Below, piece by piece: positions 27,769-36,422 of a stretch of DNA of 64,000 nt. The notes under the pieces were generated by a model. The model was not told the origin of the DNA. It saw nothing but the letters and a program-made list of their open reading frames with translations, and searched no databases. The position numbers and the translations under genes were made by a program. Source of the stretch: Chloroflexota bacterium (GTDB lineage: Bacteria; Chloroflexota; UBA6077; JACCZL01); assembly GCA_020845495.1 (NCBI GenBank), contig JADLFM010000241.1, positions 1-64,000 on the forward strand. Direction: 5' to 3'. Numbering within the stretch: position 1 is the first letter of the stretch; each line of letters opens with the position of its first letter.

Positions 27769-28887
27769 ATGGCGACGAGGGACCGGATCGCCGGCGACAG
27801 GGTCAAGATCGGCATCATCGGGTGCGGCGCGATTGCCCAGATCCAGCACCTGCCCCACCTCCGCGAGCTAGCCGGCGGATTCGAGATTGCCGGCCTCTGC
27901 GATCTCTCGCGCAAACTCCTCGACCGGCTCGGCGACGAGTACGGTGTGCCGTCGGAGCGGCGCTTCACTGACTACCACACCCTGCTCGCGTCGGGCGTGG
28001 ACGCGGTTATCGTCTGTCCGACCGGCAGCCACGCGCCAGCGAGCATCGCCGCCGCCGAGGCCGGCAAGCACGTCTTCGTCGAGAAGCCGATGTGCGTGAC
28101 CGTCCGTGAGGCCGAGGAGATGGTGGCCGCGGCCGACCGGGCGGGCGTCATCCTTCAGGTCGGGTACATGAAACGCCATGACCCGGCCTACCAGTTCGCG
28201 CAGGCTCGCATTCGCGCGATGTCGGACCGACGCTTCGTCCAGGTGAACCATCTCCACCCTGACAACGCGCTGCACCTCGCCGAGTTCGGGCTGCATCGCT
28301 TCGACGATATCCCGCCCGAGGCCGGCCCCGCTCTCGAGGCCGAGCGCCGCCGCCTGGTATCGGAAGCGCTCGGCAGCGATGCCGTTCGGCCGGATGTCGC
28401 GCGGATGTTTGGGACAGTCTTGGGAAGTCTGATCCACGACATCGGGAACCTGCACGGTTGTTTCGGCCCGCCCAGGCGTGTCGTCTCCACCGATATCTGG
28501 TCAGATGGCCGCGCGATCTCGACCGTGTTGGAGTACCCCGGCGACGTCCGTGCTGTCGTCAGTTGGGTCGATCTTCCGGCGCTTCAGCACTTTGACGAGA
28601 CGCTCGAGGTGTACGGCTCGCGCGAGCGGACGCTCATCGCCTTCCCGACCGGCTTCTCGCGGGGCCTGCCGACGACGGTCACGCTGGAGAGCATGGACGG
28701 CGATGGCACGCCCTGGACGAAGCAGTACTCCTGGCACGATAACCCGTTCAAACTCGAGCTTCAGCACTTCCGGGACTGCATCCTGACCGGCACTCAGCCG
28801 ATCACCCCAGGCCGCGACGCCGTCGCCGACATCGCGCTGGTGCGCGACATCATCCTGGCCTACGTCAACGGTCGTCGAACGCCATAG
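27769..28887 (+). CDS. Gfo/Idh/MocA family NAD(P)-dependent oxidoreductase
   Basis: 372 residues from ATG 27769 (GAGGAGGA 8 nt upstream). Rossmann fold start VKIGIIGCGAIAQIQHLPHL (residues 12-31), then the family signature E105-K106-P107 in HVFVEKPM, whose Lys binds cofactor and substrate. The C-terminal alpha/beta domain contains GSLIHDIGNLHGCFG with a candidate catalytic His. Such enzymes oxidise or reduce sugars, inositols and similar polyols. A cupin gene follows 34 nt downstream, probably in the same operon, and the divergent ABC importer may bring the substrate (inference). Confidence 0.93.
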   Translation: MATRDRIAGDRVKIGIIGCGAIAQIQHLPHLRELAGGFEIAGLCDLSRKLLDRLGDEYGVPSERRFTDYHTLLASGVDAVIVCPTGSHAPASIAAAEAGKHVFVEKPMCVTVREAEEMVAAADRAGVILQVGYMKRHDPAYQFAQARIRAMSDRRFVQVNHLHPDNALHLAEFGLHRFDDIPPEAGPALEAERRRLVSEALGSDAVRPDVARMFGTVLGSLIHDIGNLHGCFGPPRRVVSTDIWSDGRAISTVLEYPGDVRAVVSWVDLPALQHFDETLEVYGSRERTLIAFPTGFSRGLPTTVTLESMDGDGTPWTKQYSWHDNPFKLELQHFRDCILTGTQPITPGRDAVADIALVRDIILAYVNGRRTP

Positions 28888-28921
28888 GCGGCCGCCGACC
28901 GCCGCCACCGGAGGAGACGTC

Positions 28922-29566
28922 ATGCCGTACGCGATCTTCGACTACCGCCACGACATCAAGAACCTGTTCGTCACGCCACGTATCCGAAGCCGCTTCCTGC
29001 GGATGGAGCCGGGTGAGGTCCATCGGCGGCACAGCCACGATCTCGGCCACGAGATCTTCCTGATCCTCGAGGGGCAGTGCGACATGGACATCGACGGCGA
29101 ACGGGCCGTGCTCGGCCCCGGCCAGGTGTGTGTGGCGTTCGCTCACCAGATGCATCAGGCCCGCAACACCGGCGATACGCCGATGACGATGTATCTGTCC
29201 GTCACTCCCCACGTCGAGCCGACCCACACGATGTACGACCCGGACACCGGCGAGCGCCTGCCGCCACGCTACAACCTGCCGTCGCACTTCGATCTGGAGG
29301 ATGCTACTGCCGGCCTCTCGACGACCGCGCTCGCGGACCGCTTCGCCACCGCGTACCGTGCGCTCGCTGCGACGGTGCAGGCCGCCGCGGACAGCCAGGA
29401 GACGGCCATTACGGCCCTTATCAACGCTGCTGACCGTGACGACTTCGATGGGCTGGCGCGAGCGATGGATAGTCTCTGGGAGGGGGTTCGCGCTACCCAC
29501 GACCAGTTGGACGCGATGACGGCGGCCTGGAACGCGCTGGCGCCGCGTGCGGCCGGCCGATTGTGA
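28922..29566 (+). CDS. Cupin-domain protein with C-terminal helical extension
   Basis: 214 residues. The single cupin has both metal motifs: H37-x-H39...E44 in GEVHRRHSHDLGHEIFLILEG, and H75/H78 in VAFAHQMHQARNTG. Such a cupin may be an isomerase, an oxygenase or only a binding protein. Residues about 130-214 are predicted helical. GGAGGAG precedes the ATG. It is probably transcribed with the Gfo/Idh/MocA gene, suggesting a role in the same sugar pathway. Confidence 0.85.
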   Translation: MPYAIFDYRHDIKNLFVTPRIRSRFLRMEPGEVHRRHSHDLGHEIFLILEGQCDMDIDGERAVLGPGQVCVAFAHQMHQARNTGDTPMTMYLSVTPHVEPTHTMYDPDTGERLPPRYNLPSHFDLEDATAGLSTTALADRFATAYRALAATVQAAADSQETAITALINAADRDDFDGLARAMDSLWEGVRATHDQLDAMTAAWNALAPRAAGRL

Positions 29567-29996
29567 ACGACGTGTCGGCCGGCCCTGACAGAGCAGAGAG
29601 GGCGGCTCACATTGACGAGGACTCCCCGCTGGTTGTGACGGAATTGTGTCGCCGAGGTGCCGGGCCTACCCGTGGCCCCACACCAGCCTGCGAGAGGCGC
29701 CCATCTGCCTCGGTGGATGTCCCTGGACCACTTCGTGCACTGGGGGCGCACGGTATGTCTGGTGGCCGGAGAAGGTCCTGCGCTCGATCCCTCTGGAGGC
29801 CGGTACTCGAAGCGCAGTTGGGCCAGAGACAGTCCTCGCGAGGATCACGATGAGTCAAGGGCCTGACGACGGTCACGGTGACCGCTGTCCCAATGACCTG
29901 GGCTGCCGGCTGCTCCGGGTGCGCACGCTTCTGGCTCAGGCTTCTCGTGTCACGACCGGAGTACCATGACGTCAGCGCACAAGGAGGACGCGGTAC
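29567..29996. other. 430-nt intergenic region, nothing recognised
   Basis: Upstream of the secreted-protein gene. A long minus-strand frame spans it, but its translation is the antisense shadow of the secreted-protein gene and is rejected. Confidence 0.4.
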
Positions 29997-31322
29997 ATGC
30001 GGCGCTTCATCGTTCTGGTCGGATTCCTGTTCCTGGCGGTCGCCACCGCAATCGTGCCGGCGAGCCAGCCGGCCGAGGCCCAGAACTGCTTCGGGACCGG
30101 CTTTTGCATTCAAAACCCGGCATTCCTGGAGTACTACCAGAGCCGTGGCCAGGAGCGGACGCTCGGCTTCCCGATCTCGAACGAGTTCACGCTTGACGGC
30201 TTCCAGGTCCAGTTCTTCCAGCGCGTCGTGCTCCAGATGAACCAGGGAACTGTGGCGCGCCTCAATGTGCTGGACCCCGACATCATGCCGCTCACGCGTG
30301 CGAATGGGTCCATCTTCCCGCCGTCTGATCCAAGCCTGGCAGCCGCCGCACCCCAGGTCGGCAGCCCGAGCTACGCTCAGGACGTCGTTAACTTCGTTCG
30401 GCAGGTCGCGCCAAACCAGTTCAACGGGCAGCCGGTGAACTTCTTCCAGACGTTCATGACCACCGTGCCGCCCCAGCCAGGTGCGGACGCCAACATCATG
30501 ACGCTGCTGAACCTCGAGATCTGGGGGCTCCCGACCTCCAACCCGGCGGCTGACCCGAACAACGGTGGGTTTATCTACCAGCGCTTCCAGCGCGGCATCA
30601 TGCACTACCGCGCCGTGTGCACGTGCACCGAGGGCATCCTGATCGGCGAGTACTTCAAGGCCGTTCTGACCGGCGTCAACCTGCCTCCGGATCTCGCTGA
30701 AGATATGCAGAATAGCCGCTACTTCCGCCAGTACGACCCGAGCGCGCCGAACGCCGTCGCGCGGCCGAACCAACTGCCGAACACCAACATGAGCGGCGCT
30801 TTCGGTAACATCACCCCGCCTCCGCCGCCAGTAAATCCCCCATCGGGCGCGACCGCCACGTCCACGCCGAGCACGACGACCGCATCCGGGCCGAGTGTGA
30901 CCATTCAGTTGAGCGACAGCCGCATCGACCCGGGCCAGCAGGTCGACATCACCGTCATCGCGAGCGACCCGGCGAAGCTGACCTGGATCGAGTGGGAGGG
31001 CATCCCGTCCTCGCGGCGCAATGAGAACGACAACGAGGACCGGACCGACGACCCGCAACTCGACCGCCAGCGTTTCGACTGTGACCGGCGTACCCAGTGC
31101 GCGAACGTCTGGTCGGTCAAGCCAACCGTGCCGGGCGACTACGTGATCCGCGCCCGCGCTCGCGACGAGAACGGCGTCCGCTCCGACTGGACGTCGGTCG
31201 ACTTCCGAGTCCGGCAGAGCCAGACGACGGCAACCCCGACCGGCACGACAGCAGCCACGGCCACCAGCACGACGGCGCCCGCCACCGCGACACCAACCGC
31301 CACACTTACCCCGACGCCGTAA
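29997..31322 (+). CDS. Secreted protein with LGFP-like repeats and Ig-like domain
   Basis: 441 residues. Signal peptide 1-29 (RRFIVLVGFLFLAVATAIVPASQPAEAQ). Two LGFP-like segments follow: RTLGFPISNEFTLDGFQVQFFQRVVLQM and, near residue 175, WGLPTSN...GGFIYQRFQRGIMHY; LGFP repeats occur in cell-wall-associated proteins. Four Cys near the N-terminus and in CTCTEG may form disulfides. After a Pro/Thr linker (about 275-300) comes an Ig-like beta domain (SVTIQLSDSRIDPGQQVDITVIASDP), then a Thr/Ala/Pro tail suited to wall spanning or glycosylation. RBS AAGGAGG is clear. Exact function unknown. Confidence 0.8.
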   Translation: MRRFIVLVGFLFLAVATAIVPASQPAEAQNCFGTGFCIQNPAFLEYYQSRGQERTLGFPISNEFTLDGFQVQFFQRVVLQMNQGTVARLNVLDPDIMPLTRANGSIFPPSDPSLAAAAPQVGSPSYAQDVVNFVRQVAPNQFNGQPVNFFQTFMTTVPPQPGADANIMTLLNLEIWGLPTSNPAADPNNGGFIYQRFQRGIMHYRAVCTCTEGILIGEYFKAVLTGVNLPPDLAEDMQNSRYFRQYDPSAPNAVARPNQLPNTNMSGAFGNITPPPPPVNPPSGATATSTPSTTTASGPSVTIQLSDSRIDPGQQVDITVIASDPAKLTWIEWEGIPSSRRNENDNEDRTDDPQLDRQRFDCDRRTQCANVWSVKPTVPGDYVIRARARDENGVRSDWTSVDFRVRQSQTTATPTGTTAATATSTTAPATATPTATLTPTP

Positions 31323-31357
31323 CGTCGTACCGAACGCGGCCCGAGAGCCACTTGACA

Positions 31358-31396
31358 GCGCGCCCCGCTCACACATCAGTCGTGAGCGGGGCGTGC
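31358..31396 (+). terminator. Hairpin terminator after the secreted LGFP-like protein gene
   Basis: 12-bp perfect stem (31361-31372 / 31382-31393), extended by a G-U wobble and two more pairs, with a 9-nt loop, 36 nt past the stop. No T-run. Confidence 0.65.
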
Positions 31397-31617
31397 ACGT
31401 CAGCGCCCGGCGATGACGACGACGCACCCAACTGAAGCATCGACGGGATGTATATCCCCAAGGGGCGGCGCGAGGGCTGCCCGCGATGTGGTACACGATG
31501 TGGCGCGCGACAGCGGTGGAATACCGGCCAGGTCACCAGGGTTGTACCGGGGCGCGAGCCCGGCCGACGATGACCGGGCCGCACCGTGGAGCGCCAGACC
31601 TCTTCAGGAGGCGTGCA

Positions 31618-32586
31618 ATGGAATTACGGCAGCTCGGGCAGTCCGATCTGCGGGTCTATCCGCTCTGTCTGGGCGGAAACGTCTTCGGCTGGACCGCCAA
31701 TGAGGAGGCGTCGTTCGCGGTCCTCGACGCCTACCTGGAGGCCGGCGGAAACTTCGTGGACACCGCCGACGTCTACGCCCGTTGGGCACCTGGCAACAGT
31801 GGCGGCGAGTCGGAGTCAGTCCTCGGGCGTTGGATGGCCGCACGCAAGAACCGCTCGTCGGTCATCATCGCGACCAAGCTCGGAAGCGAGATGGGGCCGG
31901 GCAAGCGTGGCCTCTCGCGCCAGTACATGATGGAGGCAGTCGAAGCGTCGCTCAGGCGCCTCCAGACCGACTACATCGACCTCTACCAGTCTCATCGCGA
32001 CGACGAGGCGACGCCGATCGAGGAGACCCTGGCTGCCTACGGCGATCTGGTGCGCCAGGGGAAGGTGCGGGTCATCGGCGCGTCCAACTTCACGGTGGAG
32101 CGGCTGGCCGAGTCGGTCCAGATCAGCGAAGAGCACGGCTACCCGCGCTATGAAAGCCTCCAGCCGCCGTTCAACCTCGTCCAGCGCGAGAGTTACGCCG
32201 GCGCGCTCGAAGCGTACTGCCGCGAGCACCAGATCGGTGTCATCCCGTACTCGTCGCTCGCGAGCGGTTTCCTCACCGGCAAGTACCGCCCTGACCAGGA
32301 GTTGCCGTCGAGTGCGCGCGCAGGTGGCATCCAACAGCGCTACATGGGCGAGCGCGGCTTTCGGATTCTGGGCGACGTAGATCGGGTGGCGGAGAAGCAT
32401 GGCGCGACGCCGGCTCAGGTCGCCCTGGCATGGCTGATGGCTCGGCGCGGCATCACCGCGCCGATCGCCAGCGCCACGACTGTCCCGCAATTGCACGAGC
32501 TTCTGGGCGCCGTCACCCTCAAGCTCGATCCCGAGTCCATCGCGGCCCTTGACCGTGTCGGAGCCGACGCCGGCCAGCCAGGCTAG
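31618..32586 (+). CDS. Aldo/keto reductase
   Basis: 322 residues from ATG 31618 (AGGAGG 6 nt upstream; the frame is open to 31486 without similarity). TIM-barrel NADPH-dependent carbonyl reductase with the catalytic tetrad D48 and Y53 (NFVDTADVYARW), K87 (IIATKLG) and H126 (LYQSHRDD). The C-terminal IASATTVPQLHELLGAV is the cofactor-phosphate loop. It groups by sequence with YdhF/YajO-like bacterial reductases. It is flanked by a terminator on the left and a convergent gene on the right, so it is probably monocistronic. Substrate unknown. Confidence 0.93.
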   Translation: MELRQLGQSDLRVYPLCLGGNVFGWTANEEASFAVLDAYLEAGGNFVDTADVYARWAPGNSGGESESVLGRWMAARKNRSSVIIATKLGSEMGPGKRGLSRQYMMEAVEASLRRLQTDYIDLYQSHRDDEATPIEETLAAYGDLVRQGKVRVIGASNFTVERLAESVQISEEHGYPRYESLQPPFNLVQRESYAGALEAYCREHQIGVIPYSSLASGFLTGKYRPDQELPSSARAGGIQQRYMGERGFRILGDVDRVAEKHGATPAQVALAWLMARRGITAPIASATTVPQLHELLGAVTLKLDPESIAALDRVGADAGQPG

Positions 32587-32709
32587 GACACGAGGGCGCC
32601 GGGCGCACTGACCTCTGACACGCGTATCTTCTGTGTAGTGCCGAGGTGGACGGCAAGGCGACAGAGGTCGCAGCCAGGGACAGTGTCGCTCGGCCTCAGC
32701 GGCTCGGCC

Positions 32710-33465
32710 TCAGTCGCTCAGGCGGGGGGCGCGGGCGACGCTCGCGGCTCGGCTGAGCAGGCTCGGCCGGTGACGGTGGACCAGATGCGCCGCTACGAGC
32801 ACCGCAAGGGTGGCCCCAGCCATCAGGCCGTGCGCGAGCAACGTCGGCTCGTACACGGCCGCGCCGGTCGCCTCGACGTGCCGGGCTAGCAGCCCGTCGG
32901 CCGTCAGAAACGGGGCGATGGCCGGTTCCAGCACCATCAGATCCAGGCTCGTCCAGGCGATGACGCCACTCCCCAGGTAGGCTAGCCACCACAGGTGGTC
33001 CAGCAAGCCGGCGATCAGCCCTCCGCCTAGCATGACGATCGGCATACTGAGCACCAATCCGAAGAGCAGTAGGATCGTGTCGCCGTGGGCGGCTGCCGCA
33101 ACGCCGAGGACGTTGTCGACGCTCATCACGATGTCGGCAACGATGATCGTCTGGATCGCCGCCCGGATCGTCTCCGGCGAGCCGGCGCCTTCGTGCTCCT
33201 CCTCCTCGCCCTTGAGCAGTTGGAAGGCGATCCAGAGCAGGAGCGCGCCCCCGAGGAGCTTCAGGTACGGGATGTCGAGCAGCAAGGCCGCGACGGCCGT
33301 CAGCACGATCCGCACGACGACGGCGCCGCCGGCTCCCAGAACGATCGCCAGCCGGCGTCGCGCGGCCGGGAGCCGATGCGCCGCCATCCCGATGACTACC
33401 GCGTTGTCACCGCTGAGGACGACATTGATGACGATGATGGATGCAATTGCGGCGAGCCATTCCAT
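32710..33465 (-). CDS. TerC/YjbE family integral membrane protein (putative metal transporter)
   Basis: 251 residues with about seven membrane helices. The two acidic motifs of the family are present: VVLSGDNAVVIGMAAHRLP (N-terminal) and IVMSVDNVLGVAAAAHGD (middle), each with an in-membrane Asp-Asn. TerC relatives export manganese and help metallate exported enzymes. The loop after helix 3 carries a Glu-rich KGEEEEHEGAG. I looked for a yybP-ykoY manganese riboswitch upstream and did not find its consensus. Convergent with the aldo/keto reductase. Confidence 0.88.
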   Translation of the reverse strand: MEWLAAIASIIVINVVLSGDNAVVIGMAAHRLPAARRRLAIVLGAGGAVVVRIVLTAVAALLLDIPYLKLLGGALLLWIAFQLLKGEEEEHEGAGSPETIRAAIQTIIVADIVMSVDNVLGVAAAAHGDTILLLFGLVLSMPIVMLGGGLIAGLLDHLWWLAYLGSGVIAWTSLDLMVLEPAIAPFLTADGLLARHVEATGAAVYEPTLLAHGLMAGATLAVLVAAHLVHRHRPSLLSRAASVARAPRLSD

Positions 33466-33803
33466 ACTGACGGTGTACCATCCTGAGGCTTTGCCTGGTC
33501 CCTTTCCCGAAACAACTCCAGCAGGGTGAGTGCCTGACGCCTCGAGCGCCTCCAGACGCTTCCAGCGACTGTCGTGCGGCCATGCTAGCTGTCGTTAGGG
33601 GCCAGACGAATCGTAGCCGGCGAGACGCCCCGTTGAACAGCGTTGAATGGCGATGCACGGAAAGGTGCCCACCCTGGTGCAGCGCCAGGCGCCCATGGTG
33701 GGAATGACCAGAAGGAGCGTCCCCGCCAGGCTCTCCTGGACTTGCATGAGCTCTCCCCCAGCGGACGAGGCGGGAACGTCATTCCCGCGCGTCAACCCTC
33801 CGC
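33466..33803. other. 338-nt region upstream of the TerC-like gene, one possible small ORF
   Basis: Between the TerC-like gene and the next minus-strand gene. It includes the low-confidence 50-codon ORF at 33595-33747. No riboswitch consensus or terminator is evident. Confidence 0.35.
33595..33747 (-). CDS. Possible small protein (50 aa), unverified
   Basis: ATG at 33747 is preceded by GGGGGAGAG at short spacing. The product begins MQVQESLAGTLLLVIPTMGAW, has three Cys and no recognisable family. GC at third positions is high, as in neighbouring genes, but the length is near what chance allows in this GC-rich DNA. Reported only because it fills an otherwise empty gap. Confidence 0.25.
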   Translation of the reverse strand: MQVQESLAGTLLLVIPTMGAWRCTRVGTFPCIAIQRCSTGRLAGYDSSGP

Positions 33804-35366
33804 CTAAAAGGCGCTGGGGCCGCCGCCGACGAAGCTGGGCCAGGGGCCGCACGCGTCCTCGAGAGTGAGTGGTACGAGGGTGGCCCCCGCGCCGGTGCGT
33901 ACGACGTTGAAACTGACGCTCGATTGGCCGGCGGGCGCCGTGAGCCATGCTCCGGAGGATGGGACGCTCACGCCGAAGATCTCGACGCGGGCATTTCTCG
34001 CCGGCCCAAGCCGCACGAACCTGAGGCTATTGTCCGGCGCGGACGGTGAAGTTTCGACATCGACGGTGACGTTTAGCACGCCCGGGCTACCTGGTGCGGT
34101 CCGGACCCGTAGCGGCGGCCGCGGCGAGCAAGCGCCCGGGCGCTGGACCGAGCTCCAGACCGAGAAGTCGCGCGCCATCCAGCCCCCTCCCCACCAGTCC
34201 TGGCCGCGCACGTCGATGCGAGTGATTCCGGCTGGAATGGGCGTCCAGTACGACATGAATGCCTCAGCCGGTGCCTTGACCGTTTGACGCGCGCGGGCGG
34301 GCTGCCAGCTTCCGCCTCCGTCGAAGCTGATTTCGATATCCGTGCCGATCGCGGCGAAACGGAGGCTGCCGCCGACTGGCGTTGGCTGGGAGAACGCGAC
34401 CCAGCGGCGACTCCCGGCGTCGATCCACGGGACGTCACCCCTGAGCAGCGTGAACGGGATCGAGCGCGAGATGCTGACGTTGTCCCAATGCCAGGTATTC
34501 GGGCCGCATGACGGCCCAACGCACTCTTTCGTCGGTGTATATGAATGGTGCCCGAGTTGAAGCACGGCACGATCCCAGCCAAGATCGGCGAACTGGGTGT
34601 CGATCCACCACAGTCCATACTGTGGCAGTCCGAATTTCAGCGTCGTGCGCGAGATCCGCAACTCGAACGTGTCCCGTCGCACCGCGCTCGGGGTCAGGAC
34701 CGTCTCGTAGCCGTCGAACGAGGCGATATCGAGGTCGGTAACGCGAAAATCGCGGACGATACTGCTCCGAAAGATCGTCTGAGCGTTGAACTGGCTCATC
34801 TCAACCTGAACGCCATGCCGCGGCTCGCCAGTCAGGTCGGGAAGCCAGCGATGGAGCGGTAGCTGGAGGTGGTCTTCGACCGGGCTGAGCCAGATATCAA
34901 TCCAGTCTCGCCCGGAAGAGCGGAGCGTCGTCATATCGAAGCGGACCACGGCTTCTCCGCCTGACAGGTCGACAAGGCGATTTGGCGTCAGTTCGATCGA
35001 ACCGTATCCCGAGGCATTGATCGCGGTCATCAGGTGATCGTTGCAGATGAAGGCCGCGTCGTCGTACCGAGTTACGGGGTGCGAGGCTGGGTAGGGCGCG
35101 CAATCACTGCCATGATGGGCGAGCATCGGCTCCAACGATTTCCAGGTCTCGCGATCGCGGGAATGGACCGTCACGTCCCAGCCAGTCGGGCGAAAGGGCG
35201 TCGGGGATGCTGGCCGGCCATCGAAGCTGTCGCTCCAGGCGGTGCCGGCCTGGGCGAGTGCGTCGCCGCTCTGGAGCGTTCCGGCCGCGACCACGGCCAG
35301 GGTCAGCAGGAGAGCAACCGCGAGGTGTGGCCGTCGGAGGCCGCGTGGCGAGAGGCATGTGCGCAT
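33804..35366 (-). CDS. Secreted beta-rich protein of unknown function
   Basis: 520 residues. Signal peptide 1-37 (RRPHLAVALLLTLAVVAAGTLQSGDALA). The mature part begins with TAWSDSFDGRPASPTPFRPTGWDVTVHSR, which resembles the first strands of concanavalin A-like (LamG/glycosidase-type) jelly rolls, and the Trp-rich strands that follow (IDIWLSPVEDHLQLPLHRWLPDL) fit this. Two disulfide candidates are CAPYPASH...FIC and ECVGPSCG. The C-terminal half is Fn3/Ig-like by composition. I do not recognise a precise family; an extracellular carbohydrate-binding role is a guess. Its 5' region carries eight 16-bp repeats. Confidence 0.72.
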   Translation of the reverse strand: MRTCLSPRGLRRPHLAVALLLTLAVVAAGTLQSGDALAQAGTAWSDSFDGRPASPTPFRPTGWDVTVHSRDRETWKSLEPMLAHHGSDCAPYPASHPVTRYDDAAFICNDHLMTAINASGYGSIELTPNRLVDLSGGEAVVRFDMTTLRSSGRDWIDIWLSPVEDHLQLPLHRWLPDLTGEPRHGVQVEMSQFNAQTIFRSSIVRDFRVTDLDIASFDGYETVLTPSAVRRDTFELRISRTTLKFGLPQYGLWWIDTQFADLGWDRAVLQLGHHSYTPTKECVGPSCGPNTWHWDNVSISRSIPFTLLRGDVPWIDAGSRRWVAFSQPTPVGGSLRFAAIGTDIEISFDGGGSWQPARARQTVKAPAEAFMSYWTPIPAGITRIDVRGQDWWGGGWMARDFSVWSSVQRPGACSPRPPLRVRTAPGSPGVLNVTVDVETSPSAPDNSLRFVRLGPARNARVEIFGVSVPSSGAWLTAPAGQSSVSFNVVRTGAGATLVPLTLEDACGPWPSFVGGGPSAF

Positions 35367-35378
35367 GTCACGGGCTCC

Positions 35379-35516
35379 GTTCAGGGCCGCCCTCGTTCAG
35401 GGCCGCCCTCGTTCAGGGCCGCCCTCGTTCAGGGCCGCCCTCGTTCAGGGCCGCCCTCGTTCAGGGCCGCCCTCGTTCAGGGCCGCCCTCGTTCAGGGCC
35501 GCCCTCGTTCAGGGCC
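35379..35516 (+). repeat. Tandem repeat: 16-bp unit, 8 full copies
   Basis: Unit GTTCAGGGCCGCCCTC is repeated exactly eight times from 35379 to 35506, plus 10 nt of a ninth. It begins 13 nt upstream of the start codon of the minus-strand secreted-protein gene, so it occupies the place of that gene's leader and promoter. Each unit carries the palindrome AGGGC-C-GCCCT. Identical copies suggest recent expansion. Confidence 0.97.
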
Positions 35517-35707
35517 ATCACGGCCCGGTGCCGAACGCTGGGCGGACTATAGCCAATCCCAGATACCTCCAGGTGCTCTCGGCTGCGCGTAGCGTCGATG
35601 TGGCACGACCCCTGCATCACGCGGCTGGCAACATACCGCATTACGTCGCGGCCGTCTCCGACGTGTGACGAGGCCAGACGCCGACGCGGCCGCGAGGAGC
35701 GCCACCT

Positions 35708-36085
35708 ATGGTCAACGATGACGCGTACACCCGAGAAATACTCATCAAGAAGGCGGCAGAGGCCGCGCGGCTGCGCGACTTCATCGATCGAACGACGTTC
35801 GCGGGCGACCAGCGCGAGGCCGCCGACGAGCTAAGCGTCGTCGATCAACACCCGGCCGACGTCGCCGATATGACGATGCAGCGAGAGGTCGACTACACCA
35901 TCAAGGGGATCGTCGAGGACGAGGCCCAGCAGGTGAAGGAGGCGCTGGAGCGCCGGGAGCAGGGGCGCTACGGGGTCTGCTCAGACTGTGGCCGACAGAT
36001 CGACCCGGCCCGACTGGCGGTCCGGCCACAGGCGACACGCTGTATCGACTGCCAACGCAAGCTCGAACTGGGTGGCATCTATTGA
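35708..36085 (+). CDS. DksA/TraR-type C4 zinc finger protein
   Basis: 125 residues. An N-terminal helical part (coiled-coil-like, residues 5-85) is followed by a C4 zinc finger C91-x2-C94...C112-x2-C115 (VCSDCGRQIDPARLAVRPQATRCIDC). The helical part carries QHPADVADMTMQREVD, typical of YteA/DksA-like proteins. Classical DksA binds in the RNA polymerase secondary channel with its acidic coiled-coil tip; whether this shorter protein does is unknown. GAGGAGCG precedes the ATG. Monocistronic by context. Confidence 0.92.
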   Translation: MVNDDAYTREILIKKAAEAARLRDFIDRTTFAGDQREAADELSVVDQHPADVADMTMQREVDYTIKGIVEDEAQQVKEALERREQGRYGVCSDCGRQIDPARLAVRPQATRCIDCQRKLELGGIY

Positions 36086-36188
36086 TCCACGGCGCCCTGT
36101 GGATGCAGCGGCGTCATGACCGTCGAGAGGTATGGCGCAGGCTACTCGCTCCGAAAGGTCAGTGCTGCGCCTCCCTCCCGTCGTCCTG

Positions 36189-36270
36189 AACACCTGCTCG
36201 TGAGGTCAAACTCGTCTTGGGCAGGTGTTGCTCACGAGCAGGTCACGTGCAGGTGTTGCGCTGCGCAACA
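36189..36270. repeat. Nested inverted repeats between convergent genes
   Basis: ACCTGCTCGTGAG (36192-36204) pairs perfectly with 36231-36243. AACACCTGC (36189-36197) can instead pair with GCAGGTGTT at 36221-36229 or at 36249-36257. A further 8-bp palindrome with 1-nt centre lies at 36254-36270. The structures compete with one another. Position between two convergent genes suggests termination, but the nesting is odd. Confidence 0.7.
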
Positions 36271-36355
36271 GCACGGTGAGGCTGCTCGGCGCCGCAAGGT
36301 CAGCACTCAGACGGCCTGAGTCGCCAGAGTACGGCAAGCCCGTCGGCCGTTCGGG

Positions 36356-36415
36356 GCGATCCGAGCGGGGGCGATCCGAGCGGGGGCGATCCGAGCGGGG
36401 GCGATCCGAGCAAGG
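36356..36415 (+). repeat. Tandem repeat: 15-bp unit, about 4 copies
   Basis: Unit GCGATCCGAGCGGGG occurs at 36356, 36371 and 36386, with a fourth copy from 36401 that diverges at its end. It sits just past the stop of the minus-strand GAF gene (36423). Confidence 0.92.
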
Positions 36416-36422
36416 GCCGTGG

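Noticed and set aside
29607..31496. 629-codon minus-strand ORF
   Set aside because: Antisense to the secreted LGFP-like protein, which has a signal peptide, ribosome site and terminator; the minus product has shadow composition.
33466..33650. Possible manganese (yybP-ykoY) riboswitch upstream of the TerC-like gene
   Set aside because: The conserved motifs of that riboswitch are not present on the minus strand here.
35379..35516. CRISPR array
   Set aside because: Units are contiguous with no spacers, so it is a simple tandem repeat; no cas genes nearby.
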